This document shows positions 37,027 through 45,035 of a stretch of DNA of 64,000 nt, piece after piece. The position numbers and the translations under genes were made by a program. This DNA is from Bordetella genomosp. 13 (GTDB lineage Bacteria; Pseudomonadota; Gammaproteobacteria; Burkholderiales; Burkholderiaceae_B): positions 4,650,001 through 4,714,000 of the forward strand of contig NZ_CP021111.1 of the NCBI RefSeq assembly GCF_002119665.1, given 5' to 3'. The notes beneath the pieces are model-generated. The model was not told the DNA's origin and did not search any database. It saw nothing but the letters and a program-made list of their open reading frames with translations. Within the stretch, counting starts at the first letter, position 1; each line of letters opens with the position of its first letter.

Positions 37027-37072
37027 ATACCGCAAGGCGAAGGGCGTGCAATACGGTGTTCTACGTCAGGGA

Positions 37073-37094
37073 AATCCCTGGGGGATTCTTTTTT
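37073..37094 (+). terminator. Hairpin with T run, no gene upstream on this strand
   Basis: Perfect 6-bp stem AATCCC / GGGATT with a TGG loop, followed by C and six T. It has the form of a + strand intrinsic terminator, but no rightward gene precedes it; the nearest sequence upstream is the operator region of the leftward operon. It could end a short divergent transcript. Confidence 0.5.
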
Positions 37095-37123
37095 GGTGGA
37101 TAGGCCGTTGCCTGGCTCGTCGG

Positions 37124-37289
37124 ATGGCGCTTCGATGGGCGTCCTCGCTCAGGGCTGCCCACCCGCGCCGGCCAAGTCGTTCGGCTCGGGCGCGCCATCA
37201 GGCGCCCTCGGCCCCCTGCGGGGGCTGCCCTCTCTCCAATTGGCCGTCACGGGCGGGCAGCCCTGATCGAGGACTCATTGAAGCGGCAT
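37124..37289. repeat. Long-armed inverted-repeat element (non-coding)
   Basis: Two arms of 42 bp (37124-37165) and 40 bp (37250-37289) are inverted copies of each other with 5 substitutions and a 2-bp gap. The best block, 25 bp, has 2 mismatches (CAGGGCTGCCC at 37150-37160 against GGGCAGCCCTG at 37255-37265). The 84-bp centre contains a further perfect hairpin GCCCCC-TGC-GGGGGC (37211-37225). Open frames across it give low-complexity peptides without any family pattern. It may be a dispersed palindromic repeat or a MITE-like remnant; no target-site duplication was established. Confidence 0.7.
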
Positions 37290-37643
37290 GCGAGAGGTGG
37301 TTGCGGTACGCCATGCGTGGAGGATCTCGGTTGAGGTGTACCGGTCGTTGCTGTGCGCCTGTCGTCACTGTGAGCCGCCGTCGCGGCGCTTGGCACCGAA
37401 CGAAGGCAGTCACGTCACGAGTACGGGCACTGTGATCGGTATCGCGGCATTGCTCTTATGCGAGCCGCGGACGTGCCGGAGAAGACTCGCACGGAGCGCG
37501 GCAGCGCGAGTACGAGACTTCGCAGGTACGTCCGCGGCGCCAGAAGAACCCGATACAGCGCCACCAACCATCAATCAACCCGCAGCAACGCACGCCACTC
37601 CGCGCAAACATCCAACGGAACAATGTTCACCGCCCCAAAAACG
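37290..37643. other. Intergenic sequence with no recognisable gene
   Basis: Together with the operator and inverted-repeat element, this makes up the 760-bp gap between the aminobenzoyl-CoA operon and the GGDEF/EAL gene. It contains overlapping frames of up to about 135 codons in three registers. None has a ribosome-binding site plus a sensible protein composition, and the base composition is lower in G+C toward 37560-37640. I see no tRNA or RNA motif. Confidence 0.5.
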
Positions 37644-37665
37644 AAAAGACCACCCGAAGGCGGTC
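37644..37665 (-). terminator. Rho-independent terminator of the sia operon
   Basis: On the minus strand, GACCGCC (TTCG loop region) GGTGGTC forms a 7-bp stem with one G-T pair, followed by TTTT (plus-strand AAAA at 37644-37647). It lies about 30 bp after the stop of the GGDEF/EAL gene, the last gene of the five-gene signalling operon. Confidence 0.75.
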
Positions 37666-37694
37666 CTTTCCATCGCGCGCGGAGCAGAGAAGAA

Positions 37695-40277
37695 CTAGTC
37701 CACCTGCCTCGCCCGCAGCCACTCGCTGAACTCGGGCGCGGGCAGGGCCGGGGAAAACAGATATCCCTGTGCCGCCGCGCAGCCCTGTTCGACCAGGAAG
37801 CGGCGCTGCTCCTCGTTCTCGACGCCCTCGGCCACCACCGGCAGGCTCAGGCTTTCGCCGATGCGGATGACCGCGCTGGTCAGGGCGCGGGCGGCCTCGT
37901 CGCCTTCCAGGCCGAGCACGAAGCTGCGGTCCAGCTTGAGTTCGTCCACCACAAGGCGGCGCAGGTGGCCCAGGCTGGAGTAGCCCGTGCCGAAATCGTC
38001 CATCGACAGGCGGATGCCTAGCGCGTGCAGGGCCGAGATGGTGTTGAGCGTATCGGGGGTGGCGTCCAGCAGCACACCCTCGGTGATTTCGAGCACGAGG
38101 TCGTGTGCGGCCAGGCCGTTGTAGGCCAGCGCTTCCTCGATGACCTCGGTCAGGGCGGGATCGTGGAAGTTGGTGGCCGACAGGTTGACGGAGACGGCCG
38201 GTACCGCCACGCCGGCCATGCGCCAGTCGGCCAGCTGCGCGCAGGCCTGGCGGATGGCCCACACGCCCAGTTGGTGGATCAGGCCGCACTCTTCGGCCAG
38301 GGGCACGAAGCGCGCGGGCGGGATCACGCCCATCTCGGGATGAATCCAGCGCGCCAGCGCCTCGACGCCGTACAGCTCGCCGTCGGAGAGACGGATCTGC
38401 GGCTGGTATTGCAGGTGCAGGGTGCCGTTGGTCAGGGCGTCGCCGAGCGCGGCTTCCAGGGCCATGCGTTCGTGCGCCTGGCGGTTCATCTCGGGACTGA
38501 AGAACGAGATGCGGCCGCGCCCCGCGGTCTTGGCCTGGTACATGGCCAGGTCGGCGTGGCGCAGCAGCGTGTCCATGTCCTCGCCGTTGTCGGGATAGAC
38601 GCTGATGCCGATGCTGACGGACGGCTTGAGCGCGACCTCGCCCGCGTGAAAGGGCTCGGACAGCGCGGCGAGCATCTGTTCGGCCACCGCCGTCAGGCGG
38701 GCGTCCTCGCAATCGGGATGGACCACCACGAATTCATCGCTGGACAGGCGCCCCACCACGTCGCGCGGCCGCGCCAGCCGGCTCAGGCGACCGGCCACTT
38801 CGCGCAGCAGCGCATCGCCCACCGGGTGGCCGAGGGTGTCGTTGATCTGCTTGAAGCGGTCGATGTCCAGGAACAGCACGGCCAGCTTGCCGCCGCCCGA
38901 TGCGGCCACGTGCGACACCGCCTGCTGGGCGCGAGCCAGCAGCAGGTTGCGGTTGGGCAGGCCGGTCAGTTCGTCGTAGAACGCCAGTTGGCGGATGCGG
39001 GCACGAGCCTCGTCGCGTTCGAGAGCCAGCGCGCACAGGTAGACGCTGCCCCCGACCAGGCGGTGATGGAAGGCATCGGGCCAGCGCGGCTCGCGGAAAT
39101 ACAGGTCGAAGGTGCCGAGCACCTGGCCATCGCTGGACTTGATCGGCGAGGACCAGCACGCCACGAGGTCTTGCGGCAGCGGCAGGTGGCGATGCCCCGC
39201 CCACAGCGGATCGGTGACGATGTTGCGCACCATGACCGGCCGCCCCAGGTAGGCCGCGCTGCCGCTGGACAGGGTCTCGGGCCCGATGGGCAGCCCGTCC
39301 AGCGCGTTCAGGTAGGCCAGCGGCAGGCTGGGACCGGCCAGCGGGCGCAGGTAGCCCTGGGCGTCGACGCGCAGCACGCTGGCGACCACCTCGGGAGCCA
39401 GGCGCTCGACCTCGAGGCAGACCATGCTCATGACCTCGGCCACCGACACCTCGTTGACCATGGCCTGCAGCACGCGCCGCTGCGGTACGTCATGCACCTT
39501 GGTGGGCGTGACGTCGACCAGCACGTCGACCACGTTGCACAGCTGGCCGCGGTCGTCGAACACCGGGTTGGCCATTACCGAGACCCACAGCGGCTTGCCG
39601 CTGCGATCATAGGCCAGCAGGTCGCGCTGGTAGCCAGCCGGGTTGGCCAGGCGGCGCTCGAGCTCGTCCATGGTGGCGCGGTCGGGTCGCGAACCCGCCA
39701 GCACCTCGCCCAGCGTGCGGTTTCGCGCCTCTTCGTCGGTGTAGCCGAACATGCGGCGGAAGCTGTCGCTGACGTACAGGATGCGGCCATCGGCGCCGGA
39801 CACCACCACGGCGTTGCCAGTGTCATTGACGCCCAGCAGCAACCGGATCTCTTCCAGGCGCTCCGCGTCGGCGATGGCCTTGCGCCCGACGATGGACACG
39901 CGGCCGACCGTGCCGTCGGCCTCCAGCACCGGCAGATACGTGGCTTCTATCCAGATGGGCGAACCGTCGCGGGCGCGGAACTTGCAGTTGCCCGAGAACG
40001 GCTGGCCGCGGCGCAGATGGGTCCAGAGGCGCTCGCTGCCCACGCCGGCCTTGCCGTCGTGCACCGACTCGCAAAGCATGTCGTGGCGCAGCAGGTCGAC
40101 ATCGCCGGGCGAGTAGCCGACCAGCGCCAGGAAGTTGGCGTTGGCCCGCAAGACCTGGCCACGGACGTCGAAATCGCATGTGAGCACCGAGCGATCCAGC
40201 GCCTGCAGATATGCGTCGCCCCCCCATTGCAGGGTGTCTGCGCGAGAGGGCACGTCCATGTTCAATTCTTGAGACAT
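37695..40277 (-). CDS. DosP-like PAS-PAS-GAF-GGDEF-EAL protein, probable c-di-GMP phosphodiesterase
   Basis: Cytoplasmic protein of 860 residues with PAS1 (about 25-145), PAS2 (150-265), a GAF-like module (270-430), GGDEF (435-600) and EAL (615-855), the layout of E. coli DosP. The EAL domain has all key residues: EAL at 639-641, SVNLSATNF, LEITEG, MDDFGTGYSSL, ELKLDRSF, AEGVENEEQ and QGYLFSPALP. The GGDEF motif reads SSDEF (512-516), so cyclase activity is doubtful, yet the RPRD (503-506) inhibitory I-site is kept at the correct spacing. The start is 40277, 4 bp after siaD, so it joins the sia operon. Net activity is expected to be c-di-GMP hydrolysis. Confidence 0.9.
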   Translation of the reverse strand: MSQELNMDVPSRADTLQWGGDAYLQALDRSVLTCDFDVRGQVLRANANFLALVGYSPGDVDLLRHDMLCESVHDGKAGVGSERLWTHLRRGQPFSGNCKFRARDGSPIWIEATYLPVLEADGTVGRVSIVGRKAIADAERLEEIRLLLGVNDTGNAVVVSGADGRILYVSDSFRRMFGYTDEEARNRTLGEVLAGSRPDRATMDELERRLANPAGYQRDLLAYDRSGKPLWVSVMANPVFDDRGQLCNVVDVLVDVTPTKVHDVPQRRVLQAMVNEVSVAEVMSMVCLEVERLAPEVVASVLRVDAQGYLRPLAGPSLPLAYLNALDGLPIGPETLSSGSAAYLGRPVMVRNIVTDPLWAGHRHLPLPQDLVACWSSPIKSSDGQVLGTFDLYFREPRWPDAFHHRLVGGSVYLCALALERDEARARIRQLAFYDELTGLPNRNLLLARAQQAVSHVAASGGGKLAVLFLDIDRFKQINDTLGHPVGDALLREVAGRLSRLARPRDVVGRLSSDEFVVVHPDCEDARLTAVAEQMLAALSEPFHAGEVALKPSVSIGISVYPDNGEDMDTLLRHADLAMYQAKTAGRGRISFFSPEMNRQAHERMALEAALGDALTNGTLHLQYQPQIRLSDGELYGVEALARWIHPEMGVIPPARFVPLAEECGLIHQLGVWAIRQACAQLADWRMAGVAVPAVSVNLSATNFHDPALTEVIEEALAYNGLAAHDLVLEITEGVLLDATPDTLNTISALHALGIRLSMDDFGTGYSSLGHLRRLVVDELKLDRSFVLGLEGDEAARALTSAVIRIGESLSLPVVAEGVENEEQRRFLVEQGCAAAQGYLFSPALPAPEFSEWLRARQVD

Positions 40278-40281
40278 CGGG

Positions 40282-41112
40282 CTACTCCGCTCGCTGGGCG
40301 ATCGAATCGAACTGGAGCAGATCCGGCGGCATGGACGCGACGCAGTCGCGGCCGAGCTGCTTGGCGCGATACAGCGCCTGGTCTGCACGGGTCAGCGTTT
40401 CGTTGAATGTCTCCCCCGGCTGATACTGGGCCAGGCCGACGCTGACCGTCAAGCCGATGTCGCCGCCGGTCGTGGGAATGCGCAGGGCGCGCACCTGGGC
40501 CACGAAGCGCTCGAGCATGGCCTGGGCTTCCTCCAGCCCGGCCTCCGGCAGCAGCAGCAGGAATTCGTCGCCGCCCCAGCGGCCGCACGCGTCGTACTGC
40601 CGCAGGCCGTCGTGCAGCAGGCCCGACACGCCCATCAGCGCGCGATCACCCACGTCGTGGCCGTATCTGTCATTGATCTGCTTGAAATGGTCCAGATCGA
40701 GCATCACCACCACGAAACGGCGGTCGTGGCGGCTGGCGCGCTCGGTCTCTTCCTTCAACACTTCCATCAGGGCCCGGCGATTGGCCAGGCCGGTCAGCTC
40801 ATCCTGGATGGACGCGCTTTTCAGCGCGGCGTTCAGCTCGCGCATCATGTTCTGGTAATGGTCGGAGATGCGCACGATGCGCTGCAGCTTGCGCAATTGC
40901 CGGTCGAAGCGCCGGCACACGTCCATCTCGCGTTCGCGCGCCATCGACTGGAAGGCATCCGACAGCTGCGTGATGCGTTCCAGGCGCTCCAGCACCTCGG
41001 CGGTATGTTCCCAGAGATCGTCCAGCGCCTGGCGCATCGGATGCCCGGCATGCGCAGGATCCGCCAGCAGGCCGCTGACGCGCCGTTCGAGATCGGCATG
41101 GTTGTGCTTCAT
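40282..41112 (-). CDS. siaD: Diguanylate cyclase SiaD
   Basis: Diguanylate cyclase of 276 residues without transmembrane segments. An N-terminal helical stalk (about 1-105, coiled-coil-like) is followed by the GGDEF domain: DLDHFKQINDRYGHDVGD, RQYD (I-site) five residues before an intact GGDEF in GRWGGDEFLLLLP, and VSVGLAQYQPGE. In Pseudomonas aeruginosa the stalk binds unphosphorylated SiaC, which activates the enzyme; the same gene order here supports the same job. The ATG overlaps the siaC stop by 4 bp. An in-frame extension to 41145 was rejected because it lies inside siaC. Confidence 0.9.
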   Translation of the reverse strand: MKHNHADLERRVSGLLADPAHAGHPMRQALDDLWEHTAEVLERLERITQLSDAFQSMAREREMDVCRRFDRQLRKLQRIVRISDHYQNMMRELNAALKSASIQDELTGLANRRALMEVLKEETERASRHDRRFVVVMLDLDHFKQINDRYGHDVGDRALMGVSGLLHDGLRQYDACGRWGGDEFLLLLPEAGLEEAQAMLERFVAQVRALRIPTTGGDIGLTVSVGLAQYQPGETFNETLTRADQALYRAKQLGRDCVASMPPDLLQFDSIAQRAE

Positions 41113-41486
41113 TCCCGACCTGTCACCGCAAACGGAAACGTGCAATCTTCCTTGAACTCTTCAGCCAGCTCACCCACGCGCTCGTTGCGGGTGTCGTAGA
41201 ACCATTCGACCGACACCGCCCTGCCCTTGTTGTGGGCGGCCTCGAGCAGGTCGAATATCTCCATCACGGCCTTGACGCTGCTGGTATTCAGGTACAGCAG
41301 TTCCAGTTCGATGCGCAACGGCTCCGCGCTTTCCTTGAGGTAGGTTTCCACCCATTCGAGCACGGGGCCGAACAGTTCGAACGAGTTCTCGGGATAGGAA
41401 TCCCCTCCCATGCGCAGCACACCGGACTTGTGGTCGGTGAGGATGGAAGGGGTGGACTGCGTCCCGGACAGATTCAAATCTTTCAT
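41109..41486 (-). CDS. siaC: SiaC phospho-switch protein (DUF1987)
   Basis: DUF1987 protein of 125 residues, STAS-like in fold. In Pseudomonas aeruginosa SiaC is phosphorylated on Thr68 by SiaB and dephosphorylated by SiaA; only the unphosphorylated form activates SiaD. Starting from MKDLNLSGTQSTPSI at 41486, the LYLNTSSVK motif places Thr exactly at residue 68, which supports both the start and the function. A GTG at 41510 would add eight residues and shift this numbering. It lies 30 bp after siaB and overlaps siaD. Confidence 0.92.
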   Translation of the reverse strand: MKDLNLSGTQSTPSILTDHKSGVLRMGGDSYPENSFELFGPVLEWVETYLKESAEPLRIELELLYLNTSSVKAVMEIFDLLEAAHNKGRAVSVEWFYDTRNERVGELAEEFKEDCTFPFAVTGRE

Positions 41487-41516
41487 ATCGAACTCGAAAG
41501 CTATGCGCACGACGTA

Positions 41517-42056
41517 CTAAATGGCGACGCTGAGGCTGAAGAACGACCGGCCGTCCTGGCCATGCGGGCGCAGGCTGGCCTGCAGCGGCTGGCTGGAGCG
41601 GCGCGCGATGTCGATCAGGCCCAGGCCGGCGCCCGTCGCCGTGCCCGGCACGCGGGGTTTGTGCAGCTGGGCCTTGTACTCGGCCTTCAGGGCCGGCTTG
41701 TCCATCGTGGCCAGGCGCTGGACCATGGCCACCAGGCGGTCGCCGTGCGCGGTGTCGACCACATTGCCCGCGGAGACGACGTAGCCGCCCGCGTCGCGCC
41801 GATTGATCACCACCGTGGCGGATGCCTCGGCGTCGTTGCATTGCAGTGCATATTGACGGATGTTCTGGATCATCTCGATGTAGACCGAGAACACGTCCAT
41901 CGCCTCGGCCGGCCGCGTGTGCTCGGCCTCGAGGTAGTTCTTCAGCGCGTTGCCGATCTCTTCGATCAGGCTGCGCGAAATCGGGCCATTGAAGCACAGT
42001 AGCGTGCGGTCCTGGTTGAAGCGTTCGCGCAGGGCATATAGATCGGAAGCATTCAT
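41517..42056 (-). CDS. siaB: SiaB protein kinase (GHKL-type ATPase fold)
   Basis: Serine/threonine kinase of 179 residues with a histidine-kinase-like ATPase fold. The N box is FSVYIEMIQNIRQYALQ (Glu and Asn in E-x3-N) and the glycine-rich G box is ATGAGLGLIDIARRS. It is expected to phosphorylate SiaC, antagonising SiaA, as in Pseudomonas. The start MNASDLYALRERF at 42056 was chosen over an extension to 42197 that overlaps siaA. It is 25 bp after siaA. Confidence 0.9.
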   Translation of the reverse strand: MNASDLYALRERFNQDRTLLCFNGPISRSLIEEIGNALKNYLEAEHTRPAEAMDVFSVYIEMIQNIRQYALQCNDAEASATVVINRRDAGGYVVSAGNVVDTAHGDRLVAMVQRLATMDKPALKAEYKAQLHKPRVPGTATGAGLGLIDIARRSSQPLQASLRPHGQDGRSFFSLSVAI

Positions 42057-42081
42057 AACGGTCACACCTTGGCGGCCAGGT

Positions 42082-44067
42082 TCACTCGAAACGGAAGGAC
42101 AGCAGCGTGATGTCGTCGCGCTGCGGCCTTTCCCCCCGATATTCGTCAAGCGCCTGGCTGAAGGCAAGCGCCTGCTCGGGTAGCGGCTGTCGCGCATGGC
42201 GCATCAGCATGTCGGCGAAGCGGCGGTTGCCGAATCCGAAGCCATGTTCGCCACCCGCCTGGTCCAGGAATCCGTCCGTGACCAGATAGTAAGTCCAGCC
42301 GGATCGCAGGGACAATTCAACGTTCTCGTACTCGCCGGGCCGCTTGTCCGCCAGCGCGCGGCGCGCGCCGGGCAGCTCTTCCAGGACCTCGCCGTTGCTG
42401 GCGTACAGCGAGATCTTGGCGCCGGAATACACCAGCCGTTGGCCGGCCCAGTCTATATACACCAGTCCCGCATCGGTGTTGATGGCAAGCGTGCGCGGCA
42501 ATTGCGCGTCGGCCAGCATCGCCCGGATGGCGGCGTCGGTGCCCGCCAGCACCGCGGCCGGGTCGGACGGGCCCACGTCGGCAATCGCCAGATCGATGGC
42601 CGCCCGCGCCAGCATGGTCATCAGCGCGCCCGGCACCCCGTGGCCGGCGCAGTCCACCACGCCCAGCAGGCAGTTGGGCCCATCGGAGCGGAATACGTAG
42701 AAGTCGCCGCCGACCACGTCGCGCGGCTTCCACAACACGAAGTGGTGTTCGCCCAGCGAGCGCACCAGCTGGCGGTCGGGCAGGATGGCGCGCTGGATGA
42801 GGCTGGCGTAGTCGATCGAGTCCCCGATCTTCTTCTGCGCTGCGGCCATTTCGCGATTGGCGTTTTCCAGTTCGCGGGTGCGTTCGCGCACCTTGCTCTC
42901 GAGTTCCTCGGTATGGGTGCGGACCTTCTGCGCCATCACGCCGAAGGCGCGGCTGAGGTCGCCGATCTCGTCCTGGCCCGCGGACGGCAGGGTGACGTCG
43001 TAGCTGCCGTTGGCGATGGCGCGCGCCGACTGCTGCAGGCGGCGCAGCGGCCGCAGCATCAGGCGCTCGACGGCGTAGCCGAAGCCCAGCAGCATGGCGG
43101 CCACCAGCAGCACCACGCCGATGGCGGCGGGCCACAGCCAAGCCGCACCCACGACGCGCGCCGCGCCGAGATCCACGGCCGTCAGCACGTGCCAGCGCAA
43201 TTCGGGTATGTATGCCACGGACAGCAGCTGGCGCTTGCCGTCCAGCCCCGCCCAGACGGTCTGCACGGTCTGCGGATCGGCCAGCGCGCGCTGCAGGGCA
43301 GCCTGCAGGGGCTGGTCGTCGCGCGCGTCGATCAGGTCGAACACGCTGCTGTGGCGCTGGCCCGCCATGGCGCCCGAGTTGTAGGCGATGCGGGACTCGT
43401 CGTGATAGGCCTGGATGGCGCCCGCCTGGTCAATGATGATGGGCGTGACGCCCTCGTCGCCGCTGGTGATGAACTCCTGCAGGAAGCTGCTCAGGTCCAG
43501 ACCGGAACCCGCCAGGCCCAGCACCCGCTCTTTGTCGCGCACCTGCACATTGATCCAGACCCGCGTCAGCTTCAACTGGTGGTCCGAATTGACATTGACG
43601 TTGTAGGCGTCCTGGGAGCGCACGGAGGCGTAGAACCACGCGTCTTCGGCCGTCTGGGGCGACAGCGTGTATCGCGGCGGCATCGGCGTCGGCTGCGCGC
43701 GGTCGCTGTAGTAGTAGTTGTTGCTCAGCGCGCTGATGACGAAATAAGACTTGCTGCGCAGGTCGCCGCGATATCCGTCCGCCTCGCGGAAGAACAACTC
43801 GCGCGCCGCCGGGTCGTTCTCGTTCAGCAGAAAGCGCCGGGTGACCTCCGAATCCGCCAGCCGCAGCGACAGCGCCAGGTCGCGCGAGACCGGCGCGACG
43901 ATCTTCTGGCGGTTGAGCATCGTGACGTTTTCCGCGTAGGCGCGCCCGAAATGCTCGCGGACGCTGTCGAAGACCTGCCACCCTATCAACCCTGCCGGAA
44001 TCAGCGCGATCAGGCAGGCCAGGGCCAAAGCCAGCAAAGACTTGGTCCTCAATCCCCATTTCGCCAT
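42082..44067 (-). CDS. siaA: SiaA membrane-anchored PP2C-type phosphatase
   Basis: Inner-membrane sensor phosphatase of 661 residues (P. aeruginosa SiaA has a very similar length). It has TM1 (about 11-31), a periplasmic Cache-like sensor domain (about 35-300), TM2 (306-330), HAMP (331-385), a short coiled coil, and a SpoIIE/PP2C phosphatase domain (about 440-661). Metal-binding Asp are visible in VGGDFYVF and VVDCAGHGVPGALM, and near the C-terminus in RDDITLLSF. It would dephosphorylate SiaC when its periplasmic ligand is sensed, switching on SiaD. The start MAKWGLRTKS at 44067 is chosen over an upstream frame lacking a signal anchor. It is the first gene of the operon. Confidence 0.93.
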   Translation of the reverse strand: MAKWGLRTKSLLALALACLIALIPAGLIGWQVFDSVREHFGRAYAENVTMLNRQKIVAPVSRDLALSLRLADSEVTRRFLLNENDPAARELFFREADGYRGDLRSKSYFVISALSNNYYYSDRAQPTPMPPRYTLSPQTAEDAWFYASVRSQDAYNVNVNSDHQLKLTRVWINVQVRDKERVLGLAGSGLDLSSFLQEFITSGDEGVTPIIIDQAGAIQAYHDESRIAYNSGAMAGQRHSSVFDLIDARDDQPLQAALQRALADPQTVQTVWAGLDGKRQLLSVAYIPELRWHVLTAVDLGAARVVGAAWLWPAAIGVVLLVAAMLLGFGYAVERLMLRPLRRLQQSARAIANGSYDVTLPSAGQDEIGDLSRAFGVMAQKVRTHTEELESKVRERTRELENANREMAAAQKKIGDSIDYASLIQRAILPDRQLVRSLGEHHFVLWKPRDVVGGDFYVFRSDGPNCLLGVVDCAGHGVPGALMTMLARAAIDLAIADVGPSDPAAVLAGTDAAIRAMLADAQLPRTLAINTDAGLVYIDWAGQRLVYSGAKISLYASNGEVLEELPGARRALADKRPGEYENVELSLRSGWTYYLVTDGFLDQAGGEHGFGFGNRRFADMLMRHARQPLPEQALAFSQALDEYRGERPQRDDITLLSFRFE

Positions 44068-44202
44068 GTTTGAACAGTTCCTGACAGATCGTTGATGCGC
44101 CGTGCGTGCGGCACATGGCGATGGTCGCGGCAGCTGCTGCCGCGGCGGCCGGCGCGAGGACAACGCCAGGGGTCGCCGGCCGGGAGGTCGCGCGCGGGGT
44201 AG

Positions 44203-44230
44203 AGTGTAGAGTCAGGGACGGTCAAAACAA
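44203..44230 (-). promoter_or_regulatory. Candidate promoter of the sia operon
   Basis: On the minus strand, TTGTTT (44225-44230) and TACACT (44203-44208) are separated by 16 bp within a locally AT-rich stretch, about 136 bp upstream of the siaA ATG. The match to TTGACA/TATAAT is moderate (about four of six each). The remainder of the 260-bp gap between livF and siaA is GC-rich and featureless to me. Confidence 0.3.
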
Positions 44231-44298
44231 AACAAATACCAACAATCACCCACCGAAATGCAGGGGATCGGTATCAATTTGACAACGTTTGCATAGAT

Positions 44299-44317
44299 GC
44301 GGGCGGCCGGCGCCCGC
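44299..44317 (-). terminator. GC-rich hairpin after livF
   Basis: Inverted repeat GCGGGC / GCCCGC around a 7-nt GC-rich loop, 11 bp past the livF stop. No T run follows on the minus strand, so termination strength is uncertain. Confidence 0.35.
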
Positions 44318-44327
44318 GCGGCGTCGA

Positions 44328-45035
44328 TCAGACGCCCAGATAGCGCGTCCAGAGCCCCCTGTCGGAGTCCAGTTCGCGCGAGTCGCCGGTCCAGACGACC
44401 TTGCCGCGTTCGAGGATGACGTGGCGGTCGGCCAGGGCCAGCAGCCGTTCGACGTACTTGTCGATGACCAGGATGGTCTGACCGGCCTGGCGCAGCGTGG
44501 CGAGGCAGGTCCAGATCTCTTCGCGGATGCGCGGGGCCAGGCCCTCGGTGGCCTCGTCCAGCACCAGCAGGCGCGGATTGGTCACCAGCGCCCGGCCGAT
44601 GGCCAGCATCTGCTGTTCGCCGCCGGACAGCTGGTTGCCCATGTTGCGGGCGCGCTCGCCCAGGCGTGGGAACAGTTCGAATACGCGCTCGGGCGTCCAG
44701 CGCTGGCCGATGTCGGGATTGCGCGCCGCGACGAAGGCGGTCAGGTGCTCGCGGACGGTCAGGTTGGGAAAGCACTGCCTCCCTTCCGGCACGATGGCCA
44801 GCCCGGCGCGGGCGATGCGATCGGGGCGCCAGCCGCCGATGTCGCGGCCGCCGAAGGCGATGCTGCCGGCGCGCAGCGGCAGCTGGCCGAACAGGGTGCG
44901 CAGCAGCGTGGTTTTGCCCATGCCGTTGCGGCCCAGCAGCGTGACGACCTGCCCCGCGCCTATGCTCAGGTCGACGCCGAACAGTACCTGGCTGGGCCCG
45001 TAGCCGCTGGCGATGCCTCGAAGTTCCAGCATCAT
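44328..45035 (-). CDS. Branched-chain-type ABC transporter ATPase (LivF-like)
   Basis: ATP-binding subunit of a hydrophobic/aromatic solute ABC importer (HAAT family), 235 residues. Walker A is LLGRNGMGKTTLLRTL, the signature is NQLSGGEQQMLAIGRAL, and Walker B is RLLVLDEATEGLAP, with H-loop region VIDKY (Tyr-context of LivF proteins). It is the last gene of the importer operon. The ATG overlaps the livG stop by 4 bp; a second ATG one codon later has slightly better spacing from GGAGG. In view of the shared operator, the cargo is probably an aromatic acid or an anthranilate precursor. Confidence 0.93.
   Translation of the reverse strand: MMLELRGIASGYGPSQVLFGVDLSIGAGQVVTLLGRNGMGKTTLLRTLFGQLPLRAGSIAFGGRDIGGWRPDRIARAGLAIVPEGRQCFPNLTVREHLTAFVAARNPDIGQRWTPERVFELFPRLGERARNMGNQLSGGEQQMLAIGRALVTNPRLLVLDEATEGLAPRIREEIWTCLATLRQAGQTILVIDKYVERLLALADRHVILERGKVVWTGDSRELDSDRGLWTRYLGV

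Noticed and set aside
36994..37031. GGTATATACC palindrome and TATATACC half-copy as a separate operator
   Set aside because: They flank the ATAGTT dyad and overlap a possible -10 box, and I found no equivalent at the second locus. I treat them as part of the promoter rather than as an independent site.
37018..37698. Small open frames in the 760-bp intergenic region
   Set aside because: They overlap in several frames, lack ribosome-binding sites and family features, and cross a long inverted-repeat element.
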